64,000 nucleotides of DNA from Verrucomicrobiaceae bacterium (lineage in GTDB: Bacteria > Verrucomicrobiota > Verrucomicrobiia > Verrucomicrobiales > Verrucomicrobiaceae): assembly GCA_019694165.1 (NCBI GenBank), contig JAIBCL010000017.1, forward strand, positions 1 to 64,000, given 5' to 3'. The translations under genes and the position numbers were made by a program. Positions within the stretch are counted from its first letter, which is position 1; each line of letters starts with the position of its first letter. The notes under the pieces are model-generated. The model was not told where the DNA came from, searched no databases, and saw nothing but the letters and a program-made list of their open reading frames with translations. Shown in pieces: positions 8,563-16,350 of the stretch.

Positions 8563-9981
8563 TCACCCACCGCTGCCAGTCTGCTCCGCGAGTTCCTCCG
8601 CCGGATACGTCCAGATTTCGCTCAGAGTCGGATGGTAATGCGGGATCGCCATGAACTGGCGCACCGTGCAGCGGTGGTGCATGGCAACGACGACTTCATG
8701 GATGATCTCCGTGGCCTCGGGCCCGACGCAGCACGCGCCGAGAATCTCGCCCGAGTCGCGATGCGCGATCATTTTTACAAAACCTTCGGTCTCGCCCATG
8801 ACCATCGACTTGCCGTGGTCGTCAAAGGGGTATGATGCGGAGACGAACGGCACGCCTTCCGCACGAAGCTCCACCTCGCCCGCTCCCACGGCGGCAACCT
8901 GCGGATGGGAGAAAACACCGAAGAGCCGGAGCCGGCCGTCGAACTCCTCGCTGACCGGCTCGCCGCGCAACATCCGGCGGGCATTGCGCGCGGCGATCTC
9001 GCCCTGCTGGATGGCGACGTGGACGACATCGAGCGGGCTGCACACGTCGCCCGCGGCAAAGATGTGCGGCTGCGTGGTCTGCATCGTCGGCGTCACGATG
9101 ATCTTCCTGCCGGCGAGGCCGACGTGCGCATGCTGCAGTCCGAGGTGCTCCGTCGCCGGATGCCGGCCCATCGCGACAAGGATTTGATCAACGGTGACGC
9201 TGCGCTCGTGCCCGCCCTGACGGAACTCGATGTGTCTTCGCCCGTGCACCTGGCTCACACGATGAATGTTCGTGTCGAGATGGCAGCCGATGCCGCGATG
9301 CGTGAAGGCATTCTCGATCACCTCGCTGCACGCGCGGTCCTGGCCGGTGAGGAACTGCGGCCCGCGCTGGATGAGCGCGACCTTGCAGCCCACGCCTTCG
9401 AGATAATGCGCCATCTCCAGGGCGATGGCACCGCCGCCGAGCACGGCAATGCTTTGCGGGAGTGAGCCGGCATCAAGCACATCATCGCTCGTCCAGAAGC
9501 CAGCCTCGCGCAGACCCGGAATCTCAGGCACGTTCGACACAGAGCCGGCGGCAACGCAGAACGTCCTCGCGCGGATTTCAACACCCGCGCCCCCCTCGCG
9601 CGGCGTGATTTCGACAGCGTGCGCGTTCTTGAACCGCGCATGGCCGCGGTGCAATACGAAGCGCCCGTCTTGAAGCTGCCCTTGCCGGTAGCCGGCGAAG
9701 CCGGCGATGAGCGCACGTTTCCGGTCGCGGACAGCCGTCACGTCCACGCCTCGCGATTCCACGCGCAGACCAAACTCCTCCGCGCGGCGGATCGCGAGAT
9801 TGCGGTTCGCCGACTCGATCAGCGCCTTGCTCGGCATGCAGCCCCGGAGAATGCACAGGCCGCCGAGTTCCTCCGCGCCGTCCACGACCGCCACACGCAT
9901 GCCCTCAGCCGCCGCCGTGCGTGCCGCCGCATAGCCCGCGCTGCCGCCACCGAGGACGAGAAAATCGAAATCGTCAGTCAT
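8563..9981 (-). CDS. Class I pyridine nucleotide-disulfide oxidoreductase (Lpd/Mer-like)
   Basis: The 472-aa flavoprotein begins with an FAD-binding LVLGGGSAGYAAA, followed by the redox-active pair in GGLCILRGCMPSK (C43, C48), an NAD(P)-binding IAVLGGGAIALEMAHYLEG at about 180-200, and IFAAGDVCSP at about 310. The C-terminal dimer-interface motif HYHPTLSEIW carries the His-Glu pair. This matches dihydrolipoamide dehydrogenase/mercuric reductase relatives. No 2-oxo-acid dehydrogenase genes are nearby and no mercury-binding C-terminal cysteines are present, so the electron acceptor is unknown. It is 59 bases upstream of, and on the same strand as, the aminotransferase gene. Confidence 0.88.
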   Translation of the reverse strand: MTDDFDFLVLGGGSAGYAAARTAAAEGMRVAVVDGAEELGGLCILRGCMPSKALIESANRNLAIRRAEEFGLRVESRGVDVTAVRDRKRALIAGFAGYRQGQLQDGRFVLHRGHARFKNAHAVEITPREGGAGVEIRARTFCVAAGSVSNVPEIPGLREAGFWTSDDVLDAGSLPQSIAVLGGGAIALEMAHYLEGVGCKVALIQRGPQFLTGQDRACSEVIENAFTHRGIGCHLDTNIHRVSQVHGRRHIEFRQGGHERSVTVDQILVAMGRHPATEHLGLQHAHVGLAGRKIIVTPTMQTTQPHIFAAGDVCSPLDVVHVAIQQGEIAARNARRMLRGEPVSEEFDGRLRLFGVFSHPQVAAVGAGEVELRAEGVPFVSASYPFDDHGKSMVMGETEGFVKMIAHRDSGEILGACCVGPEATEIIHEVVVAMHHRCTVRQFMAIPHYHPTLSEIWTYPAEELAEQTGSGG

Positions 9982-10050
9982 ACGAGCGGGTAGTTCGTGC
10001 CATCCATGCCTGTGGGCTGGTGTTTGTGGACGCCGGGGCAGAGACCGGCC

Positions 10051-11181
10051 TCAGCGGGGCGGCCCTTTCTTCACCCACTTCTCCATCCACGCCTCCATCT
10101 TCTCCCACATCTCCGGCAGATATACGTGCGCCACACCAGGGTAGATGACGCTCTCGAATCTCTCCGCCGCCGCACCGCCATGCAGCGCGTACACTTTGTC
10201 CACGATTCCGCCGAGGGTCTTCACCCCCTCGACGGGCGAGCCGCCATCCTGGTCGCCCGTCATGAAGAGCATCGGCCGCGGAGCAGCGAGAGCGATGACC
10301 GCCTCGGTGTCGAAGTGCTTCAACAGGCCGGGCACGAAGTAGTAGATGCCGTGCGCCTTCAACATGCCGGCGCGTATCAGGTCCTGGCAGCGCGTCATGC
10401 ATGCCACACACACGGCGGCGCGCGGGCGGTCGTCCAGTGCCATCACCCACCAAGAGCGGGTGCTGCCCATGCTGATGCCGGTCACGCCAATGCGCGAGGC
10501 GTCCACCTCGGGACGCGCGGCGAGACAATCCAGCGCCATGAGATCATCACGCACGATCATGCCCCAGAGCGTACGACCGAGCCAGAGATTGAACTTCGCC
10601 GCCGTCATCTCCCCCGCGGAGCCTTTTTGCGCGGGGCCGTCGGGACCCTTGCCATTACGCTCGCCGAAGCAGCACGCGTCAATGCCGAGCACGACGTAGC
10701 CTCGCTTTGCCAGCGTCTCTCCCGGCGCGCGCGGGATCGCCTTGTTCACGCCGAGCATCTCGTCCTTGCCGATGTCGTACTGTCCGCCGTGCCAGTGGCA
10801 GTAAAGGATTGCCGGCGCCTTGTTGGTCGCGCTCGCGGTCTTCGGCACGAAGCACCAACCCGGCACCTCTTCGCCCGCGCCGTTGTCGAAGGTAAACTTT
10901 TCCAGCCAATGATCGCCCTTGTCCTCTCGCGAAAGGGCTGTGACTGCCGGGACGTCAGGACGCGGTGGCAGATCACCGAGCAGCTTCCAAAGCGTGGCAC
11001 GAATCTCCCTTCTCTGCTTTTCCCACTCCGTCCATGCGGCGGGGATTTTCAATTCAGGAACTGGCGGCGCTTTCGCAAGCCAGCCTGCGGCGGCGGCATC
11101 GTCTTGGGCTTGGGACATGGGTACAAGGTAAAAGAACGCGCACATCAGACTGACGCGCGGAATGAAAAGCGGCGGGCGCAT
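10051..11181 (-). CDS. Exported alpha/beta hydrolase (esterase-like)
   Basis: I start at MRPPLFIPRVSLMCAFFYL, which yields a signal peptide ending near QAQDD; the longer frame adds 57 unlikely residues. The mature protein has the hydrolase core: APAILYCHWHGGQYDIG (oxyanion region), nucleophile elbow GISMGS, an acid in MLFMTGDQDGG, and the histidine in YPGVAHVYLP. The architecture resembles acetyl-xylan or glucuronoyl-esterase-like enzymes common in Verrucomicrobiota, acting on polysaccharide side chains; substrate is inference. It is separated from the oxidoreductase by about 70 bases. Confidence 0.82.
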   Translation of the reverse strand: MRPPLFIPRVSLMCAFFYLVPMSQAQDDAAAAGWLAKAPPVPELKIPAAWTEWEKQRREIRATLWKLLGDLPPRPDVPAVTALSREDKGDHWLEKFTFDNGAGEEVPGWCFVPKTASATNKAPAILYCHWHGGQYDIGKDEMLGVNKAIPRAPGETLAKRGYVVLGIDACCFGERNGKGPDGPAQKGSAGEMTAAKFNLWLGRTLWGMIVRDDLMALDCLAARPEVDASRIGVTGISMGSTRSWWVMALDDRPRAAVCVACMTRCQDLIRAGMLKAHGIYYFVPGLLKHFDTEAVIALAAPRPMLFMTGDQDGGSPVEGVKTLGGIVDKVYALHGGAAAERFESVIYPGVAHVYLPEMWEKMEAWMEKWVKKGPPR

Positions 11182-11414
11182 AAAGGAGATGCAATCACAA
11201 GCGCCGCCGGGGGGACAAGTGGTTTTTTCAGGCGCTGAGGCGAGCCAGCAGAACTTGGAAAGCGATTGGAGCGGCCCGTCAGGCATGCGCGCCCGCATCA
11301 GGAAGAATCGGGATGCTCCTGCGGAGGGCAGGAAGAGGCCGTGCAATGCCAACCGAACACGAAAGCAGCCGATCTTGTCCGGTCCCGCCGGCGGTCCGTT
11401 CAGGACTGCAAGGA

Positions 11415-11489
<75 letters not shown>

Positions 11490-11536
11490 GTTTTACCTGC
11501 GTAGATGGCGGTTTCCAAAAGCCGAAAAACTTGCTT

Positions 11537-11559
11537 TTCTACGGTCCTGTTCTACGGTG
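11537..11559. repeat. Two arm-type repeats TTCTACGGTC
   Basis: Copies are at 11537-11546 (exact) and 11550-11559 (last base G), 13 bp apart. They lie between attL and the integrase start. The same motif and the same 13-bp spacing recur at the other end (53574, 53587), the arrangement expected for arm-type sites bound by the integrase N-terminal domain. Confidence 0.7.
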
Positions 11560-11564
11560 CAACC

Positions 11565-12665
11565 ATGAAAGCAGATGCACCCGTGAAACGGTGGGAAAAG
11601 ACGAGTCGCCAGAATTTGGTCCGCCATATATCAGGCCGCTATTATGCCCGCCTCTTTCTCAATGGCAAAGAGATTTGGAAATCCCTCAAGACTGACAGTT
11701 TCTCTGTCGCACAGGCGAAACTGGCCGAGTTGAGGAAAGGACACAAAGAGGCCCAGGCGCAAGTGGTCGAACCCTCAGACTCCAAGCTCACTTTCGGTCA
11801 GGCCGCCAAACTGCACCTTGAACGCATCGACAAAAAGGTCAGCATCAAAAAGCGAACTCGCCAATATTGGCATGAACGTATGGACGCCCTTTTCCGCTCA
11901 TGGAAGGAACTGTCGGACACCGAAATTCGCAAAATCACGCCCGAAGCCTGCCGCACTTGGGCCGCCTCATTTGCAAAAGAGGTTGAGCCTTCAAGCTACA
12001 ACAACACCATCGCAATTCTCCGCCATGTGTTTGTGATTGGAATTGAGGGAGGGGTGATTTTTGCCAACCCCGCAGCGAGCGTCGAGAAGAAGCCCGTTCG
12101 CGCAAAGCATCTCGAATTGCCGTCGCTTGCCAAGTTTAACGCCTTCATCAAGGAGATGCGTTCCGCCCACAGCCGCGACACGCAGAACTGCGCTGACCTC
12201 ACCGAAGGACTCGCATACACTGGATGCAGAATCGGGGAGGCGGCAAACCTCACATGGGCAGACATCGACTTTATGGACGGTGAAATTGTTGTGCGCGGCG
12301 ACCCCGAAGAAGCCACCAAGAACGGATTGATTCGGCTTGTGCCGCTAATCCCGACAGCCAAAGAGCTTTTTGCGCACATGCGCGAGAAACGCAAAAACGA
12401 ACCTGCCACAGAAGCGGTCTTCAAGGTTCGCGAATGCCAGAAGGCGATTGACCGTGCTGCCGCCCGCACCGGCATGGCTCGAATCACGCATCACGACCTC
12501 CGCCATTTGTTCGCCACTGTCTGCATTGAGTCCGGCGTGGACATCCCCACCGTTTCGCGCTGGCTTGGGCACAAGGACGGCGGAGCGCTCGCTATGAAGA
12601 CCTACGGCCATCTGCGGAACGAGCACTCGCTGGCCGCTGCGAAGAAGGTTTCCTTCGCTGCTTGA
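11565..12665 (+). CDS. int: Tyrosine integrase of the element
   Basis: I start at the ATG at 11565 (366 aa), just after the arm-type repeats; a frame from 11505 would add 20 residues encoded by those repeats. An N-terminal arm/core-binding region (1-180) with a SAM-like fold precedes the catalytic domain. The catalytic set is visible: R222 in TGCRIGE, K252, H310 and R313 in HDLRH, H336 in WLGHKD, and nucleophile Y347 in MKTYGHL. It catalyses site-specific integration between attP and the tRNA-Thr gene. Position next to attL is the normal arrangement. Its 3' end overlaps the convergent excisionase-like gene by 74 bases, which might couple their expression antagonistically. Confidence 0.95.
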   Translation: MKADAPVKRWEKTSRQNLVRHISGRYYARLFLNGKEIWKSLKTDSFSVAQAKLAELRKGHKEAQAQVVEPSDSKLTFGQAAKLHLERIDKKVSIKKRTRQYWHERMDALFRSWKELSDTEIRKITPEACRTWAASFAKEVEPSSYNNTIAILRHVFVIGIEGGVIFANPAASVEKKPVRAKHLELPSLAKFNAFIKEMRSAHSRDTQNCADLTEGLAYTGCRIGEAANLTWADIDFMDGEIVVRGDPEEATKNGLIRLVPLIPTAKELFAHMREKRKNEPATEAVFKVRECQKAIDRAAARTGMARITHHDLRHLFATVCIESGVDIPTVSRWLGHKDGGALAMKTYGHLRNEHSLAAAKKVSFAA

Positions 12666-12927
12666 TGGCCTCCACCCAGCTCTTGCCGTCGAGAGCTTTG
12701 CGGACCGCCCTTGTCTTTTTGCTCGCCTTCTTTCGAGGCTTGGATTTCCGACCAGCGTAGCGTCCGGCTTGGGACAGCAGTTTATCGACTTCCTTTTGCG
12801 GAATGAGCAACCGACCAAACTCCGTGATCGCCTCGACTTTGCCAGCGTAGAGCTGGCGATAGGCCCATGTTCTCTCTTTCCCAAAAAGGGCTGCGAATTC
12901 GGCAGGAGTGTAAGCGGCTTGACCCAC
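12592..12927 (-). CDS. Excisionase-like HTH protein (candidate recombination directionality factor)
   Basis: The 111-aa protein begins YTPAEFAALFGKERTWAYRQLYAGKVEAITEFGRLLIP, a winged-helix HTH_17/MerR-like pattern shared by Xis proteins and AlpA-like regulators. A strongly basic tail (residues 55-111, rich in K, R and S) probably adds nonspecific DNA binding. It lies immediately beside the integrase, convergent and overlapping. The role as the factor that biases integrase towards excision is inference from fold and position. Confidence 0.72.
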   Translation of the reverse strand: MGQAAYTPAEFAALFGKERTWAYRQLYAGKVEAITEFGRLLIPQKEVDKLLSQAGRYAGRKSKPRKKASKKTRAVRKALDGKSWVEAIKQRRKPSSQRPASARSADGRRSS

Positions 12928-12977
12928 CCTGAAAGCCTACCCAGAAAGCGGTTTGTCTCAATCGGAGCCGGAATCCG

Positions 12978-13958
12978 TCAGTAGCTCACCTTGAAAGTCG
13001 GCGAGTCTTCGGGCTTCGACCGCCTGCGGTCATAGAGCCTTGTGGTGGCGATGCTGGCATGTCCGAGCCATTCCTGAACCTTGGCGATGTCCGCCTCGTG
13101 ATCGAGTGCGTTTGTGGCCGCTGTGGCTCGGAGGCCATGCACACAAACGGCACTCGGATCGAGGCCAAGAATGCGCGCATACTTCCTCACAACGTCTTTG
13201 TAGATTCCATGTCCCGTGAGTGCCCGTTCGAGCGTTCCCGCTGAATTCTTCACTGGTCTGAAAAGCTCGTTGTCCGGCCTATCTCCGTGACCTGAGCGCT
13301 CCAGGTATTCGCTGATTCGTTGGGAGCTGTGCGGATGCACCGGAATGAATCGAATTTTGCCACCTTTACCCTCCACCCTGAAATGCATCACCCCACGGCG
13401 GGATTGCAGATCGCCAACCCGAAGCGAGCACAATTCAGCACGGCGCAGCCCGTGAAACAGCAAAACAGAAAGGATTGCGCGATCACGCATCCCTTTGAGC
13501 GTGTCGGACGGCGGTGTTTCCAGCAAGGCTTTGGCTTCTGCATCACCCAAGGCAGGGGATTTCCCTTCATTCGCGCCCTGATTTGGGCGCTTCACTCCAT
13601 CTGCCGGATTGAACGGAACCGCATTGCACTCGCACAAGTAATCAAAAAGCGATGCCACCGCTGAGAGCTTCCGGCGTACTGTTGCCGCCTCAAGCTCCCT
13701 TGCTTCGAGCTGCTTGCGCCAGGCGATGAGATGAGAGCGTTTGACGAGTCGGAATTCTTCTGGCTGGCGAATGCCGGCAAAGGCCGTGAAATCGCGAACA
13801 TCGCTACGATATGCCCGTCGTGTATTCGCGTTGTCGATATTGGCGAACCATTCGACTTCGGGAGGCACCTCCGCCAAAGACTGAAACTGAGCCGCACTGA
13901 GCAAGCGTTGCTCCACCGCAATTCCAGCCACTTCACCATGCTCGACCTCGTTATACAA
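12978..13958 (-). CDS. Second tyrosine recombinase, XerC/XerD-like
   Basis: The 326-aa protein has an N-terminal core-binding domain (NTRRAYRSDVRDFTAFAG at 45-62) and a complete catalytic domain: R172 in FHGLRRAEL, a lysine in VEGKGGKIR, H274/R277 in VHGLRATAATNAL, H300 in WLGHAS, and Y309 in TTRLYDRR. It has XerC/D length and order, unlike the phage-type integrase at 11565. Plausible roles are dimer resolution of the replicating circular form, or recombination at a second site. It has no partner recombinase here. It is on the same strand as the XRE regulator gene, about 90 bases downstream of it. Confidence 0.9.
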   Translation of the reverse strand: MYNEVEHGEVAGIAVEQRLLSAAQFQSLAEVPPEVEWFANIDNANTRRAYRSDVRDFTAFAGIRQPEEFRLVKRSHLIAWRKQLEARELEAATVRRKLSAVASLFDYLCECNAVPFNPADGVKRPNQGANEGKSPALGDAEAKALLETPPSDTLKGMRDRAILSVLLFHGLRRAELCSLRVGDLQSRRGVMHFRVEGKGGKIRFIPVHPHSSQRISEYLERSGHGDRPDNELFRPVKNSAGTLERALTGHGIYKDVVRKYARILGLDPSAVCVHGLRATAATNALDHEADIAKVQEWLGHASIATTRLYDRRRSKPEDSPTFKVSY

Positions 13959-14047
13959 GAAGCCTCTCCGTTTGCTACCGCAAAATCAATATACCAGAAG
14001 CGATGTCTTGAAGCCAGCGCCTCGTGGCCCCGATGAAGGCGGCATCA

Positions 14048-14317
14048 CTATTTTTTCACTTCCTTGAACATGTATTGCTTTGAAGCCGCAAACAGCGCGG
14101 GCACAGGGAGGCGGAGCGACTTGGAAATCTCCAACAGTTCAAGGTCGGTGACGCACCGAATCCCCGCTTCGATTTTGGCGAGAGTTTCACGGGACAGATC
14201 CCAGCCATTCCGCTGACAATGCGCCGCGAACTCCGCTTGCGACATCGAAAGCGAGTTTCGATGACGAGCAAGCTGAGGCCCAATTGCATTCCTCAATCCC
14301 GTAGCCATTGAGGCCAC
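14048..14317 (-). CDS. XRE-family (Cro/CI-like) transcriptional regulator
   Basis: The 89-aa protein has a helix-turn-helix at about residues 12-68: IGPQLARHRNSLSMSQAEFAA, then LSRETLAKIEAGIRCVTDLELLEISKSL. There is no additional sensor domain. Three operator-like repeats lie 40-90 bases upstream in the divergent promoter region, so autoregulation and control of the gene at 14414 are likely. It may control the recombinase gene downstream. Confidence 0.85.
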   Translation of the reverse strand: MASMATGLRNAIGPQLARHRNSLSMSQAEFAAHCQRNGWDLSRETLAKIEAGIRCVTDLELLEISKSLRLPVPALFAASKQYMFKEVKK

Positions 14318-14356
14318 TTTTTATCCGAAGATGAACTTGATCCGGTTCCGTTTTCA

Positions 14357-14406
14357 GAACATTGTTCGGCAATCGGAACAAATGTTCTGATTTACGAACA
14401 ATGGTC
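14357..14406. promoter_or_regulatory. Triple operator for the XRE regulator
   Basis: Three related near-palindromes are regularly spaced: GAACATTGTTC (14357-14367), GAACAAATGTTC (14376-14387) and GAACAATGGTC (14396-14406), about 19-20 bp apart centre to centre, so on one helical face. They lie between the divergent starts at 14317 and 14414. The third abuts the start codon of the downstream gene, which would allow occlusion of its promoter and leader. Confidence 0.7.
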
Positions 14407-14413
14407 CGCTGCC

Positions 14414-15172
14414 ATGAAGACACTCTCAGCTCTATTTGCCTTGTGCTTGGTGCTCGTGGCGAACGCCGCCGAGCCCCCTGAATACCTCAAATACTTCGAC
14501 CCTGCCAAGGGCTTCAAACCCGCGCAGCGCAATCTCTCGGAGATTTATCTTCAAGCCGCAGGAAGCCTTGAGCATTACGGCAGCCCTGAGCCGTATTTCC
14601 GCCACATGCTGGCAGAGCATGAGCGGATCGCCAAGCTCGCCGAGCGGAAGCTTGGGCGAGGGAAGGGAGATCGCCGACCAGCGAGAATGACGAAGGACTA
14701 CATCGAGAAGCTGATCGCAAACTGGAACAAGCTGTCGCCTGTGCTTCAACTCGACGAGCTGTCGCGCGGCATCGGTAGCGATGTCCGTAGCGCCATACGA
14801 GGAGTATGGGAAAAGGGAACTCCAGTCATCGCTATTCTGAATTCCCATCAAGACAAAGTCATTGATGCAATGGCAAACTCCGATGCTACCGCCAGGTGGT
14901 TTGACAAGCTCTGTGCCATCGTGCGCTCAGAATTGCAGATGGACGTGAAGAGGATAGACACAAGCGGTTTGGACGACGGCAAACGCGATGCAATTCGTGA
15001 TGCGGATGTAGTGTTGGGGCGGCTACAGAGGTTGAAATCCGTTCTCGCAGCAAAGTTGCCGCAACCACAGGCAACAGCCATCGCGGATGCGCTCAAAAGT
15101 GTGTTCATTGATCTAGCCGAAATGGCACACTCTGAATTGGAAGCAGGCATTCTGGAATGGAGTCTCGAATGA
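14414..15172 (+). CDS. Exported hypothetical protein
   Basis: The 252-aa protein has a clear signal peptide (MKTLSALFALCLVLVANAA) and a mature domain dominated by amphipathic helices (for example YFRHMLAEHERIAKLAERKL and RSAIRGVWEKGTPVIAILN). I recognise no family and no catalytic motif; composition suggests a helical periplasmic protein. It is divergent from the XRE regulator and probably under its operators. It converges on the next gene 5 bases downstream. Confidence 0.7.
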   Translation: MKTLSALFALCLVLVANAAEPPEYLKYFDPAKGFKPAQRNLSEIYLQAAGSLEHYGSPEPYFRHMLAEHERIAKLAERKLGRGKGDRRPARMTKDYIEKLIANWNKLSPVLQLDELSRGIGSDVRSAIRGVWEKGTPVIAILNSHQDKVIDAMANSDATARWFDKLCAIVRSELQMDVKRIDTSGLDDGKRDAIRDADVVLGRLQRLKSVLAAKLPQPQATAIADALKSVFIDLAEMAHSELEAGILEWSLE

Positions 15173-15177
15173 GGACG

Positions 15178-16017
15178 CTATTTCGGCCCACGGCCTTTAC
15201 TGTCTGGGCTGGAGGGCAGAGCAGTAGCCCTGAGGCTCTCAAGCAGTGCATCGTTCACATCGAGCGAAGCCATCGAAGTGCCGTTCGTCTGAGGCTCGTT
15301 CCTGGCCTCGCCTCCTACCGCTTCGCGAATGGAAGTCTTGAGGGCATCACGCCCGGCGGTGGATTCCTGACCGATGAAAACCGGTCCGGTTTGGCTCAGG
15401 GCATCTGCAAAACATGGTCTATCGAGCACTCGATACGCTGCCTCACTCTCTCCGCTGCTATACCGTTGCACAAACTCCGTTCGATCTGCGGCCGGTATGG
15501 CATCCGCTTCGCTCAAACGTCCAGTTCCTTGCGTCAGGGAAGAGTGAACACGATCCGATTCTCTGCTTTTCACGGACTCGGGCAATTCACTGAACTTGTA
15601 TTCTCCACGATGCACGCCCTCCCATACTCGACGGCTCATTTCATCTTTGCCTTGCTCGCTCAGTCTGTCCCAGGTGTGCGTATAGAACTTGTCGAGTCGA
15701 TTGAAGTCTCCTCGCGTGAAATATGCGACGGTGAGGAAGCTGGCGTATTCGCGCTTTTCTTCGCGAGACAGCGCGGTTTCTCTCTCAGCCATCCGCACAA
15801 CACCAGCGATTTGTTCGAGCTGCTTTTTCTCTTCCGCCTGTTTCGTGGCCTTCACTTCAACATCGACGAACCCAGCCCGCGATTGCGCCTCTGCGAGTTT
15901 TGCCACAAGCATGCTTGTGGTTGCGGCAAGACTGCCGCCACCTTCAAAAATGAGTTTTTGCAGAACGCCTATCAGCTCACTGAGTTGGTCGCTCTCAATT
16001 TTATCCAAAGCCGACAT
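15178..16017 (-). CDS. Hypothetical cytoplasmic protein (279 aa)
   Basis: No signal peptide or membrane segment is visible. Residues 1-90 are helical and charged (VEVKATKQAEEKKQLEQIAG), possibly a short coiled coil. The middle carries aromatic motifs (FLTVAYFTRGDFNRLDKFYTHTW), and the C-terminal about 100 residues are Ser/Gly-rich and likely disordered. I do not recognise the family. It is plausible as a real gene because it is long, uninterrupted and has no better frame opposite. Confidence 0.55.
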   Translation of the reverse strand: MSALDKIESDQLSELIGVLQKLIFEGGGSLAATTSMLVAKLAEAQSRAGFVDVEVKATKQAEEKKQLEQIAGVVRMAERETALSREEKREYASFLTVAYFTRGDFNRLDKFYTHTWDRLSEQGKDEMSRRVWEGVHRGEYKFSELPESVKSRESDRVHSSLTQGTGRLSEADAIPAADRTEFVQRYSSGESEAAYRVLDRPCFADALSQTGPVFIGQESTAGRDALKTSIREAVGGEARNEPQTNGTSMASLDVNDALLESLRATALPSSPDSKGRGPK

Positions 16018-16350
16018 CAGCCCTCCGTTACTGATGAATCATAGCAGCGAATTGTTGCGGTTTTATGACAACCCCTCAATCAACTGCGGTCGGACGACAC
16101 CACACCCATGAAACGCTCCCATTCCTGTGAATGCATTATTTTCTCAGGTGTTGCAATCTGGCAACGGTCGAACTGTGGAGAGGACGCCAGAGGGATTTCG
16201 TTATGGTAATGATAAAATACATTATCAATACGAGACTAGGGACGGAGTTTTGATCCCTGAAAACTTTGCAAAAACCACGTTCCATTCAACGCTCTGCTCC
16301 TGAACGAGACCATTGATCGCACGCTGAACTGATTGGTGTCACCCCAAAGT
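16018..16350. promoter_or_regulatory. Intergenic region upstream of the RHS gene
   Basis: These 333 bases hold no gene I can support. An inverted repeat TGATAA (16210-16215)/TTATCA (16222-16227) sits in a locally AT-rich stretch about 130 bases before the RHS start and may be a promoter or operator. Confidence 0.4.

Noticed and set aside
6914-8638. 574-codon plus-strand frame
   Set aside because: It spans the cupin, the gap and the antisense of the aminotransferase; no motif and shadow-type composition.
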